From Spirochaetes bacterium RIFOXYC1_FULL_54_7 (GTDB taxonomy: Bacteria; Spirochaetota; Spirochaetia; Treponematales; UBA12059): 9,127 nt of DNA. The notes beneath the pieces were generated by a model. The model ran no database searches, had not been told where the DNA came from, and saw only the letters and a program-made list of their open reading frames with translations. Numbering within the stretch: position 1 is the first letter of the stretch; every line of letters begins with the position of its first letter. This document shows positions 1-7,109 of this stretch, in pieces. Made by a program: the position numbers and the translations under genes. The stretch is taken from NCBI GenBank assembly GCA_001830645.1, contig MIBM01000279.1, positions 5,700 to 14,826 on the forward strand. Direction: 5' to 3'.

Positions 1-1175
1 ACTGATCGGTGTGCTGCAAGGAAGTATTCACTAACAACCAACTCAGCGGCCCCTTTGCATGAAGCAATCGAATTGTATTCATAGGGTAGCACCCTGGCAA
101 TGTGGAAGCGCACCGAGCCTTGAATATTGTTCAGCCTGCCCTTAACTTCCTCTGTCAGAAATTCAGAAAAACCCCTGAATCTGGAAATAATCAAATACTC
201 TTCAGGATTCAGTAAATTAGATATCGTCCGTATAACCTGTGTCAAAACAGTAATGGTCTGATAGAGGATATCACATATCGCTTTATTTCTTTGTTCCATC
301 AAATCAATTATCTGCTCTTCTTTCAGGGGTCCAAGTCTATCATTGACGAGCTTGAATATGGTTTCTTCTGAAAGGAAATCTTCGACTTCAAAGGATATAT
401 CTTTCCTGGAACCCGACTCGTCCTCAAGCAAGGAGGTAACCATATGACCAATTTCAGTAGAAGACCTACCTTGGCTGGTAAAAATTTTCCCTTGGTGTAT
501 ATACGCACCACCTACACCAGATCTTATCAGAATTGCGAAAGTAGAATGACCCATTTCATGGTTGATTTTCTGATATGCAGCCCATGCCGCAATAGAAACA
601 GTATTGTGAACATAGATAGGAACCTTGAATATTTCATATAATTTATTTTTAATATTGAAATCAGTCATTCCTGGTATTCTAGCATAATAAACAACTGCAC
701 CTCTACAAATATCCACAACTCCTGGAGCACCAACACCGATTCCCAACAGTCGATCAGCGGTTATCTGAGCTTTGCCCATAATAACCTGGATGTCCTGTAT
801 GATTTGCTTAAATAAAGTTTCAGCGGTATATGAAGGACCAACTGGACGTGTAATATGGTCTACAGCCTCACCAGAAAAATCGATCAAGGCGACAGAATAA
901 GACTGAGACCATAGATCTATACCGACTATATATCTCACTTTTGGCCGAACCCGATAATAGGCAGGAGGGCGTCCTAGCCTGTTTTCCTGCCCGTCCCGTG
1001 GTGGTTCACACTCCTCAACCCATCCCTCAGTACGTAATGAAGCAACAATCCGGAACACTGTTGAAGGATTCAGCCCAACAAGACTCCCTATCTCGGCTTG
1101 GGATATCTGTTTACTGTTCCGGATGATCTGTAAGATTTGTTTTGCATTTTTACTGCTGATCTCTTGTAGAGACAC
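1..1175 (-). CDS. ROK-family transcriptional repressor (NagC/XylR type), 3' end cut by window edge
   Basis: The frame is open for 391 codons from a GTG at 1175 to the left edge. Residues about 8-55 form a winged helix-turn-helix (AKQILQIIRNSKQISQAEIG, then LNPSTVFRIV), followed by an LGRPP linker. From about residue 82 comes the ROK sugar-kinase fold: VGIDLWSQS, GIGVGAPGVV (145-154), SGVGGAYIHQG (219-229) and TEIGHMV (240-246). It should bind operator DNA and release it when a sugar ligand binds. The nucleotide motif (DxGxT) reads DLWSQS, the usual catalytic Asp of the NDxN region is lost (HNTVSIAA), and the zinc motif CxCGxxGC is absent, so it is not a kinase. No in-frame ATG precedes residue 133; the GTG has an AAGGTGG ribosome site. 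It is last in the operon, 28 nt after the isomerase. CKGAAELVVSEYF near the edge resembles a ROK C-terminus, so few residues are probably missing. Confidence 0.93.
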   Translation of the reverse strand, partial: MSLQEISSKNAKQILQIIRNSKQISQAEIGSLVGLNPSTVFRIVASLRTEGWVEECEPPRDGQENRLGRPPAYYRVRPKVRYIVGIDLWSQSYSVALIDFSGEAVDHITRPVGPSYTAETLFKQIIQDIQVIMGKAQITADRLLGIGVGAPGVVDICRGAVVYYARIPGMTDFNIKNKLYEIFKVPIYVHNTVSIAAWAAYQKINHEMGHSTFAILIRSGVGGAYIHQGKIFTSQGRSSTEIGHMVTSLLEDESGSRKDISFEVEDFLSEETIFKLVNDRLGPLKEEQIIDLMEQRNKAICDILYQTITVLTQVIRTISNLLNPEEYLIISRFRGFSEFLTEEVKGRLNNIQGSVRFHIARVLPYEYNSIASCKGAAELVVSEYFLAAHRS

Positions 1176-1181
1176 CTCAAA

Positions 1182-1188
1182 CCACCTT
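1182..1188 (-). promoter_or_regulatory. Ribosome binding site fixing the GTG start of the ROK gene
   Basis: The minus strand reads AAGGTGG, one mismatch from AAGGAGG, followed by a 6-nt spacer (TTTGAG) and GTG. No ATG lies in frame between the isomerase stop and this codon, so this site decides the start. Confidence 0.7.
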
Positions 1189-1203
1189 CGATCAGGCCAT
1201 GAT

Positions 1204-2607
1204 TCATACCTGCAGATGCCAAGCAATACCCAAATGGTAGCATATACGCTCCAGTATTTCTATATGGTTACCCTCGATTATGGATACGTGGTGAGGCATC
1301 CCAAGTCTAATCATAGTTAAAAACCATTCGGCAACATCTATTTTTTTAGCCCGGATGAGTTGATTTGTGCCTAATAACCTGCGCTTAGGTTTCTCGGTAG
1401 TTCCCTCAAAGGCAGTCATGTGATAGCCATCATGAGATCTCCACAGCCTGAATACTGTCACTTCCATATCCTCACGCAAGGTTCCCTCTATAACTAGTGG
1501 CTTCTTGTTGTTGAAGTGATAAGCAAAGGTTGGGGCCCCATCCGAAGGGGCTTGTACGCACAACTGAAGTGGAATAACCCCAGTATGCCAGCACACAAAT
1601 GAATCTTGATCATGCTCCAGCCAGTCGGAAAGATATACCGGCCCGATTCCAGCCGCTTCGGCAAAAGTGGCAGCTAAAGCTCCATCCACATCACCTTCTT
1701 CCGCAACAGCTACCCCATCAGTAGCCAATAATGAAAGTGCTGCGTAGGGCCAATACCCGGTTATGGCAGGATGATCTGGCCAGCACTGAATGGCTAAGGC
1801 AGCAATTCCATGTTTTATCATCCAATCCTGGAAAGCTGCATAGTACCTAGCTGTGGTTACCAGATGTTCATCGTTGATGATACCTGGCATGATCTGGCGA
1901 TTCAAAATGCTCTGTTTTGCTGCTTCAATCCTGTCTTCTGATATACTTCGGAAAAAATCAAGGAACTGTAGAGTAGTTTCCTGATAAAGCTCTACACCAA
2001 GATTTTTTGACAGCACATCTACATGTGCCTCAAAATCAATGAACCCTGGTGCATATCCGCCGATGAGCCCGACAGTGCAGCGTCTGGAGGTCCTAACAGC
2101 ATATAGCACTGCGAAGGATCGGTTTAGTTGCTCCTCGGTTGAAAGATCGTCTGGGTGGCCGTATACGAACTCAAAAGTGCGCCCCATCTGAGCCAACGTT
2201 GCTCCGTAAACATGGGAACCAACCAGAGAATTTGCACTGATCATATCACCGGTCTGCTTTTCAGGAGTTGCCCAAAGTACTAACGGTTCCTGCCAAGTTC
2301 TTGCAATAATTGGTGCAAATCTTCCGTCACTCATTGTAGGCTGGCTTACTACTAAAACCTCCACCTTCCTGGCCTTCATCTGCTCCAAGGCCAGCACAAC
2401 CTCCATAACGGTATTCTGGCTTCGGCCAGGGACAATCCACTCATGGTTGGAGGATCTTTCCACGAATCCAAGAATTGCATCCCGTATTTCTTCTCCCCAT
2501 AAAGGATCGTAACCCTTTCTCTCACGACCAAGAAAAAGCAAGCCAATCCTCAATCTCTTCTTTAATTGCTTTTCCAATGACATTGCAGGTCTTTCAAGTA
2601 TCATCAT
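1204..2607 (-). CDS. L-fucose/L-arabinose isomerase-family protein
   Basis: A 467-residue cytoplasmic protein resembling the FucI/AraA superfamily of metal-dependent aldose-ketose isomerases. Visible hallmarks are an N-terminal Rossmann-like part (RIGLLFLGRE, VEVLVVSQPTMSDG), the AIQCWPDHP segment (272-280), AVAEEGDVDGALAA (300-313), YLSDWLEHD (325-333), CWHTGVIPLQLC (339-350) and a C-terminal MPHHVSIIEGNH (437-448). By analogy with FucI, the metal site would use Glu304, Asp328 and a histidine among 439, 440 and 448; this mapping is by eye. The substrate is unknown. It starts 6 nt after the permease stop; AGGA sits 4 nt before a tandem ATG-ATG, so 2604 is an equally possible start. A third Met at residue 9 lacks a good ribosome site. 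Being co-transcribed with an ABC importer and a ketose aldolase suggests it makes the ketose that the aldolase cleaves. Confidence 0.85.
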   Translation of the reverse strand: MMILERPAMSLEKQLKKRLRIGLLFLGRERKGYDPLWGEEIRDAILGFVERSSNHEWIVPGRSQNTVMEVVLALEQMKARKVEVLVVSQPTMSDGRFAPIIARTWQEPLVLWATPEKQTGDMISANSLVGSHVYGATLAQMGRTFEFVYGHPDDLSTEEQLNRSFAVLYAVRTSRRCTVGLIGGYAPGFIDFEAHVDVLSKNLGVELYQETTLQFLDFFRSISEDRIEAAKQSILNRQIMPGIINDEHLVTTARYYAAFQDWMIKHGIAALAIQCWPDHPAITGYWPYAALSLLATDGVAVAEEGDVDGALAATFAEAAGIGPVYLSDWLEHDQDSFVCWHTGVIPLQLCVQAPSDGAPTFAYHFNNKKPLVIEGTLREDMEVTVFRLWRSHDGYHMTAFEGTTEKPKRRLLGTNQLIRAKKIDVAEWFLTMIRLGMPHHVSIIEGNHIEILERICYHLGIAWHLQV

Positions 2608-2613
2608 TCTTTC

Positions 2614-3459
2614 CTATCCTTTCACAGCTCCAGCAGTCAACCCTTGAACCAGATACTTCTGCATTGTGACGAAAACCACGACAACAGGTAGACTCACAAT
2701 AACCGATGTGGCCATCATCCCACCCCAGTTGTGTTTGAACTCACCAGCAAAGGCTAGAACCATTCCTGGCGGCAATGTTTTCATACTAGGTCTTGTGACC
2801 AACATCAACGGAAAAAGCAAGTTGTTCCAGGCATCAAGAAAGGCAAATACCATGGTTGCTACAAGCCCGGGAACAATTAGTGGTGTTACTATGTGAAATA
2901 GAATCTGCAACTTGGAACAACCGTCTATGATCGCACTCTCTTCTAGCTCAATTGGTATTGAGTCGATGAAACCTTTAAGCATCCAGATGCTGAAAGGCAG
3001 GGTAAACGAAGTAAAGGAAAGAATTAACCCTATATAGGAATTCAGTAGGTTTAAGCGTTTATAAAGTAGATAAAGTGGAATCAGTAAAACAACAAGAGGA
3101 AACATCTGCGTTGTCAATATACCCAAAGATATGAATTTTTTCATCCGGAAGCGGAAGCGTGATAAAGCATATCCTGCGAACAACGCAAGAAACATGGCGA
3201 GGATAACAGTTCCAAGACCCGTGATTATACTGTTTTTCAGAAACACGGATACCTTGATACTCCCCTTGTCAAGCGCGTAATAATGCTCCAGCGTTGGATT
3301 CTTCGGGAACAATTCAGGAGAAATGTTGAATACTTCCAAAGCAGATTTTATACTGGTACTGAACATCCAGTAAATTGGGAAAAATGTCCAGATGATGAAG
3401 ATTGTAAGAATTGCAGCAATCAGAAGGCTAGCTGCCACCGAGATTTTTCTGTGTACCAA
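2614..3459 (-). CDS. CUT1 ABC sugar transporter permease (MalG/AraQ type)
   Basis: A 281-residue inner-membrane protein with about six hydrophobic segments, beginning at residue 8-32 and ending around 250-266. The conserved cytoplasmic EAA loop, which docks the ATPase, is at about 172-196: EESAIIDGCSKLQILFHIVT followed by PLIVPG. The C-terminus (QKYLVQGLTAGAVKG) is the classic ending of MalG-type permeases, and the length is normal for the family. The start is TTG: the codon immediately before it in frame is TAA, and a GGGGG stretch lies 6 nt upstream. A GTG seven codons later is the only nearby alternative. It pairs with the permease encoded just upstream and the binding protein before that. 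No ABC ATPase is encoded in the window, so a shared MsmX/UgpC-like ATPase probably powers it. Confidence 0.95.
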   Translation of the reverse strand: MVHRKISVAASLLIAAILTIFIIWTFFPIYWMFSTSIKSALEVFNISPELFPKNPTLEHYYALDKGSIKVSVFLKNSIITGLGTVILAMFLALFAGYALSRFRFRMKKFISLGILTTQMFPLVVLLIPLYLLYKRLNLLNSYIGLILSFTSFTLPFSIWMLKGFIDSIPIELEESAIIDGCSKLQILFHIVTPLIVPGLVATMVFAFLDAWNNLLFPLMLVTRPSMKTLPPGMVLAFAGEFKHNWGGMMATSVIVSLPVVVVFVTMQKYLVQGLTAGAVKG

Positions 3460-3465
3460 TTATAA

Positions 3466-3470
3466 CCCCC
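3466..3470 (-). promoter_or_regulatory. Ribosome binding site for the TTG start of the second permease
   Basis: The minus strand reads GGGGG-TTATAA-TTG. The G-run is a variant Shine-Dalgarno (GGAGG with A to G) at 6 nt spacing, and the TAA directly before TTG closes the frame, making TTG the first usable start. A rare start plus an imperfect ribosome site may lower translation relative to the upstream permease. Confidence 0.5.
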
Positions 3471-3479
3471 AGGAATAAA

Positions 3480-4415
3480 TCAGAACTCATCCTTGAGAAA
3501 CCGCGTATAGATGATTGATAGTGTCAGCAGTATAAGGACCCAAATGGTTCCTATCGCAGAGGCATAACCAATGTCAAAACGTTCGAAGGCAACACGATAG
3601 ATGTAGATGACAGCTGTCGTCGTACTGAAAGAAGGTCCCCCACCTGTCATAGCGTAAATCACCGGAAAATTGTTGAAGTTACGGATAACCATCAGTAATG
3701 TTGCTATCACCATGATCTTTTTCAAATACGCAAACACTACATATCTGAACTCCTGCCAACTGCTGGATCCTTCAAGATAGGCTGCTTCGAGAGCTTCTTC
3801 CGGGATAGACATAAGCCCAGCTGTGAACATTAATAAAAAGAATGGAGTCTGATTCCAGACATGTGCGATGATTATCGCTACCATTGCAAGTTCCCTGTCC
3901 GCAAGCCAAGGTAGGGCCTTTCTGATCAATCCAGATTGCACAAGCATATTGTTGATTATACCGATCTCAAAATCGAACATATAAAGAAAGAGATACCCAA
4001 TTACTATGCCGGGAATAACCCAAGGTATAAGCACAATACCACGCAAGAATTTGAATATGATCAATGGCCGTTGAAGTAATAATGCCATGATCAAACCGAC
4101 CAGACAACTAATTCCTACAACACAACCGGTAAAGACAAAAGTGTTTTGCATTGCCTCCCAGAATACAGCATCAGAAATCATATAGTTATAATTATCGAAC
4201 CATGAAAAACCTACATCACTCGGTCGGGTAAGTTTGTAGGAGAATAGCGATAGTCTGGCACCTTCCACAATGGGATACAATATTACTATACCCATCACCG
4301 ATAGTGCTGGTCCAAGAAATGAAGTCAGTGTGACCACCGCTCGGGCGCCAGTCTTAAGCTTGCGCCCGAGCTTGAATTCACTTTTTGAGTCCGGTGAATC
4401 CATTATTTTTTTCAT
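3480..4415 (-). CDS. CUT1 ABC sugar transporter permease (MalF/UgpA type)
   Basis: A 311-residue inner-membrane protein with about six membrane segments: about 27-50, 92-114, 125-147, 176-200, 233-255 and 284-303. The EAA loop at about 206-232 reads EEALEAAYLEGSSSWQEFRY, keeping the invariant Gly but with Glu for Asp and FAYL in place of the usual LPxL. MTGGGP (256-261) is typical of MalF/UgpA-type partners. Its ATG overlaps the stop of the binding-protein gene (ATGA, 4 nt), implying translational coupling. It forms the membrane heterodimer with the permease encoded 20 nt downstream, importing whatever sugar the binding protein captures. Confidence 0.95.
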   Translation of the reverse strand: MKKIMDSPDSKSEFKLGRKLKTGARAVVTLTSFLGPALSVMGIVILYPIVEGARLSLFSYKLTRPSDVGFSWFDNYNYMISDAVFWEAMQNTFVFTGCVVGISCLVGLIMALLLQRPLIIFKFLRGIVLIPWVIPGIVIGYLFLYMFDFEIGIINNMLVQSGLIRKALPWLADRELAMVAIIIAHVWNQTPFFLLMFTAGLMSIPEEALEAAYLEGSSSWQEFRYVVFAYLKKIMVIATLLMVIRNFNNFPVIYAMTGGGPSFSTTTAVIYIYRVAFERFDIGYASAIGTIWVLILLTLSIIYTRFLKDEF

Positions 4416-5698
4416 CGTATCCGTTCTACCTTTGCCTGCATGTCACTGGTGATTTCATCTATGGATTTGTTTCCAGTCATGGCATCCTGGACCCCAGACA
4501 TGAAGATCAATGCAAGTTCCGAGAAGTCCTGACCGTAAGGAACAGGAACTACTGATGGAATGACATCGTTTATGAATCCACTAAGAATTGGATCAGTCAA
4601 GTATTCAGGAAAGCGTTTTATCCCACTCTTCGTAGGTGTCATTCCCATTACTTTAATATATTTCTCAATGGCATAATCACTATTCACAAGGAACTCTACA
4701 AATTTGGCTGCTTCCTTCTTGTGGGGCGAATCTTTGAATACCACCAACTGATGATCTGCTGAGGTTGTCTGCTGAATTCCTGCTGCATTTGCCGGCATGG
4801 TAACAACACCCCAAAGGCGATTGAATTCTTCATCTGTCAGGGCTGGATTCAATGACTTGACCGTTCCTTTGATATGTTGCTGATCAAACATGAACAGTAG
4901 CCTTCCTTGCGCAGCAATGGGTCTGAACTCTCCAAGTTTTTTATTTGCGAGAGTATAATTTCCCCGAGCAGCCTCACGAAGCCACTCCAGATATGCTTTG
5001 ATGGCAGGAGTGTCGAATCGCAGCGGTTTCTGTAAAAATGGATCTGCATCTGCTGCAAGCAAAAATGGATAGTTATGCTCAAAGCCGAAAACCCGCATTG
5101 AAGTATCAAGGCCCATAATCACTACGCTTTCAGGAAGTGCTTTCCTGGCTTTGCGCACTGCATTCTGGAATTCCACAAAAGTTTTAGGTGGATTGTTTGG
5201 ATCTAGTCCAGCCTGGATCATAAGATCTCTGTTGTATTGAAAACCGAAACTTGCTCCTCCCCACGGCACACCATAATGCTTACCATCATAGACAAGGAGG
5301 TCATACATGGAGTCAAAAAAATCGTCTTGAAGTTCTTGGGAAAACAATTTATCGACAGGTTCCAGAGCACCCATCATATAAAGTGCTGATACATTTACTC
5401 CGGCGGCCTGGGCAATGTCTGGAGCATCCCCGGCGTTTTGCATCACCGTCAACTGGTTGAGAATATCACTGAACCCACTAGTGATACTGTTGATTTTAAT
5501 CCCGGGATTTTCCGCTTCGAATTTGGCAATCAAACCTTCGACCCTAATCCGGGTCTGCTCTTCGGCTGTTGCCCAATTTACAAAGTCAAGGACTACAGGT
5601 CCGCTGGAGGCACCCTCCTTTTCACCAGCACCCCATGCGTTTCCCACTAACAGGACCGTCATGATCATCAACAATAAAAATTTGTTGATACTCTTCAT
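4412..5698 (-). CDS. ABC transporter extracellular sugar-binding protein (CUT1, family 1)
   Basis: A 428-residue exported protein. Residues 1-23 are a signal peptide: positive N-region MKSINK, hydrophobic core, and an A-W-G/A type cleavage site without a lipobox cysteine. The mature start AGEKEGA is the spirochaete-like feature. The body matches CUT1 binding proteins: VVLDFVNWATAEEQ near the start, then GDAPDIAQ, GALEPVDKL, KHYGVPWGG, NRDLMIQAGLDPNNPPKTF, and near the C-terminus SPHKKEAAKFVEFL. It captures sugar in the periplasm for the two permeases encoded next. The start is supported by a very strong Shine-Dalgarno, AGGGGGAGG at 5704-5712, 5 nt before ATG, stronger than that of any other gene here and fitting the high abundance such proteins need. 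The ligand cannot be read from sequence. Confidence 0.95.
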   Translation of the reverse strand: MKSINKFLLLMIMTVLLVGNAWGAGEKEGASSGPVVLDFVNWATAEEQTRIRVEGLIAKFEAENPGIKINSITSGFSDILNQLTVMQNAGDAPDIAQAAGVNVSALYMMGALEPVDKLFSQELQDDFFDSMYDLLVYDGKHYGVPWGGASFGFQYNRDLMIQAGLDPNNPPKTFVEFQNAVRKARKALPESVVIMGLDTSMRVFGFEHNYPFLLAADADPFLQKPLRFDTPAIKAYLEWLREAARGNYTLANKKLGEFRPIAAQGRLLFMFDQQHIKGTVKSLNPALTDEEFNRLWGVVTMPANAAGIQQTTSADHQLVVFKDSPHKKEAAKFVEFLVNSDYAIEKYIKVMGMTPTKSGIKRFPEYLTDPILSGFINDVIPSVVPVPYGQDFSELALIFMSGVQDAMTGNKSIDEITSDMQAKVERIR

Positions 5699-5721
5699 GT
5701 TTTCCTCCCCCTGTCAAAATT

Positions 5722-5740
5722 GTAACTTTTAAAAAGTTAC
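5722..5740. repeat. 19-bp inverted repeat between aldolase and binding-protein genes
   Basis: Plus strand GTAACTTTTAAAAAGTTAC: two perfect 9-bp arms around a single central base. It lies in the 52-nt gap between the aldolase stop and the binding-protein start. In RNA it can form an A/U-rich hairpin; it lacks a GC stem and a clear U-run, so it is a weak terminator candidate. It could be an mRNA processing or stabilising hairpin raising binding-protein expression, or a second operator. Its TTTT(n)AAAA core is shared with the palindrome at 6829-6844. Confidence 0.6.
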
Positions 5741-5750
5741 CAAGCTCCTA

Positions 5751-6656
5751 TCAAATATTGGCACGACCCTCCGCCTTCAATGCCAGTATCTGTTCCTTGA
5801 CATACAATTTCAGTCTTTCTTTGATAGACTCCATTATCCTCCAGGTATGCCACTGGTGCTCCGAGTTTTGAGCTTCGTCTACGAAATAACGTATATAATT
5901 CAATCTCAAAGGCTCACCAAAGTTTACTTTGGCCATTCCAGCCTCCACCAAGTTCCTCAATAACTCTGGTGAAACTCCGCCTGTACCATGCTGCACAAGA
6001 GGTACTGATGAAAAACCGTTTATCTCCCGGACTAGATTAAAATCAATTTCCGTTTGTTCCTTATATACTCCATGCACCGTTCCAACAGAAACCGCAAGCA
6101 GATCTATATCTACAGTATCAAGAAATTTCCGGACCTCATCTGGATTAGAATAGAGAAGGGGACCTGATGGCTTCTGAGGAATCTCATACATGCCCGGACT
6201 GCTTCCAACAGGGTTCTTGCTGTTACCGCCCACATACCCGACTTCAGCTTCTACGGAGACGCCCAAAGCATGTGCAACCCGCACCACCTCAGCTGTTACA
6301 ACGCAATTATTATCCAGTGGTAAATGCGATGCATCGATCATGACTCCAGAAAAACCGGCACATATGGCAGAAAGACAACTCTCAAGACTTTTACCATGAT
6401 CTAGGTTTACAGCCAGGGGAATGTCCATTTCCAGAAAGTCATACAGGTATTTCACTTGCTGGACGAAATATCCAAATCCCCTATAAACTGCATTCGGTTC
6501 ATATACCTGCAAAATAAGGGGTGACTGCAATTCCTGCGCTGCCTCCATACAGGCACGGGTAATATCGTAGTTTGCGCCGTTGGAGTTGAAGGCCGGAACA
6601 CCGTAGTTCCCTTTGCGAGCTTTCTGAGCCAATCTGGATGGTGTAACAAGTCTCAT
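5751..6656 (-). CDS. Class II (zinc-dependent) ketose aldolase, FBA/GatY/KbaY family, atypical phosphate site
   Basis: A 301-residue cytoplasmic enzyme of normal length for class II aldolases, which cleave ketoses using a zinc-bound enediolate. The metal and catalytic residues are present: Asp86-His87 (NLDHG), Glu138 (EAEVGYVGG), His195 (SVGTVHGVY) and His223 (LVQHG). DASHLPLDNN (108-117) is also typical. Two elements that normally grip the phosphate of dihydroxyacetone phosphate differ: HGGSGI reads HGTGGV (Ser to Gly at 226), and KVNIDTDLR (KVNVATEL in the GatY group) reads KVNFGEPLR (Thr to Glu at 248). The substrate may therefore lack the usual 1-phosphate; this is inference. It is the first gene of the minus-strand operon, with GAGGAG 6 nt before ATG, and no kinase accompanies it. 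Family assignment is secure; calling it fructose-bisphosphate aldolase would not be. Confidence 0.9.
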   Translation of the reverse strand: MRLVTPSRLAQKARKGNYGVPAFNSNGANYDITRACMEAAQELQSPLILQVYEPNAVYRGFGYFVQQVKYLYDFLEMDIPLAVNLDHGKSLESCLSAICAGFSGVMIDASHLPLDNNCVVTAEVVRVAHALGVSVEAEVGYVGGNSKNPVGSSPGMYEIPQKPSGPLLYSNPDEVRKFLDTVDIDLLAVSVGTVHGVYKEQTEIDFNLVREINGFSSVPLVQHGTGGVSPELLRNLVEAGMAKVNFGEPLRLNYIRYFVDEAQNSEHQWHTWRIMESIKERLKLYVKEQILALKAEGRANI

Positions 6657-6688
6657 ATACTACTCCTCTATAAGCATTTATTTCTATT

Positions 6689-6790
6689 TGCAAGAAATTA
6701 TATATCCAATTCAATACAGCCCTACTTCCGATTCAGACCATAGCAAAGTGGCAGAGTCAGCAAATCAGCTTGAATACTTATTTTCTTGCA
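6689..6790 (-). promoter_or_regulatory. Structured 5' leader of the aldolase-ABC operon (nested inverted repeats)
   Basis: If transcription starts near 6791, the mRNA begins with UGCAAGAAA (plus 6782-6790), which pairs perfectly over 9 bp with UUUCUUGCA (plus 6689-6697), about 20 nt before the aldolase ribosome site at 6663-6668. Inside lies a second pair, AUUCAA (6770-6775) with UUGAAU (6709-6714). Such a closing stem around 84 nt resembles the architecture of cis-regulatory leaders, but I recognise no known riboswitch consensus. Structure is inferred by eye only. Confidence 0.4.
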
Positions 6791-6797
6791 TAGAGCA

Positions 6798-6826
6798 ATT
6801 ATTACATGGCATTAGTTGGCTGTCAA
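6798..6826 (-). promoter_or_regulatory. Sigma-70-type promoter of the aldolase/ABC/isomerase/ROK operon
   Basis: On the minus strand: -35 TTGACA (6821-6826, perfect), 17-bp spacer, -10 AATAAT (6798-6803, five of six). The predicted start is near 6791, giving a leader of about 135 nt before the aldolase ATG. It is the only good promoter seen for the six minus-strand genes, whose gaps range from a 4-nt overlap to 52 nt. Confidence 0.7.
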
Positions 6827-6828
6827 CC

Positions 6829-6844
6829 AGAATTTTAAAATTCT
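6829..6844. promoter_or_regulatory. Candidate operator: perfect 16-bp palindrome next to the -35 box
   Basis: AGAATTTTAAAATTCT is perfectly self-complementary and begins 2 bp upstream of the -35 hexamer of the left operon. An AT-rich dyad with a TTTTAAAA centre is compatible with ROK-type operators, and the operon encodes a ROK protein, so autoregulation is plausible. A repressor here would overlap the RNA polymerase upstream contacts; the position would also suit an activator. Confidence 0.5.
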
Positions 6845-7109
6845 TTATAGATTGACCTTACTAGTTTTGTATCAGGCTTCAAGATTTCCAAATTGAAAAT
6901 AAGAAAAGACGATTCTGCTTCTCAAGTTAAGAAAAAGACTTCGAAACTAAATAGCTGCATTTTCAAAGTTTCTTCTAGATTCACTTTCGAACAACCAGTG
7001 GTCGTAATTTGATGACGTATCTGTAATTTACGATAGTGAAGCACTTTGATACTAGTTTTCAGGATACTGACATAGTGTTGTCTTTTCCCCCGGGAAGGGT
7101 CTCGCCCTC

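Noticed and set aside
323..511. Small minus-strand frame of 62 codons
   Set aside because: It lies fully inside the ROK coding sequence in another frame and has no family resemblance.
1..1199. A frameshifted or broken gene at the left end, because no long ATG-started frame exists there
   Set aside because: Translation from the GTG at 1175 is open without interruption to the window edge, so the gene is intact but cut by the window.
5699..5717. TTGACA on the minus strand just before the binding-protein gene as a second promoter
   Set aside because: A matching -10 would fall inside the coding start, where no TATAAT-like sequence exists; the hexamer is only 13 nt from the ATG.
5722..5740. Rho-independent terminator after the aldolase gene
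   Set aside because: The stem is A/U-rich with no GC core and only a short U stretch follows, and the operon clearly continues into the binding protein.
6695..6715. TATAAT-like box in the leader of the aldolase gene as a second promoter
   Set aside because: No recognisable -35 hexamer lies 16-18 bp upstream; the AT-rich context easily produces such a box.
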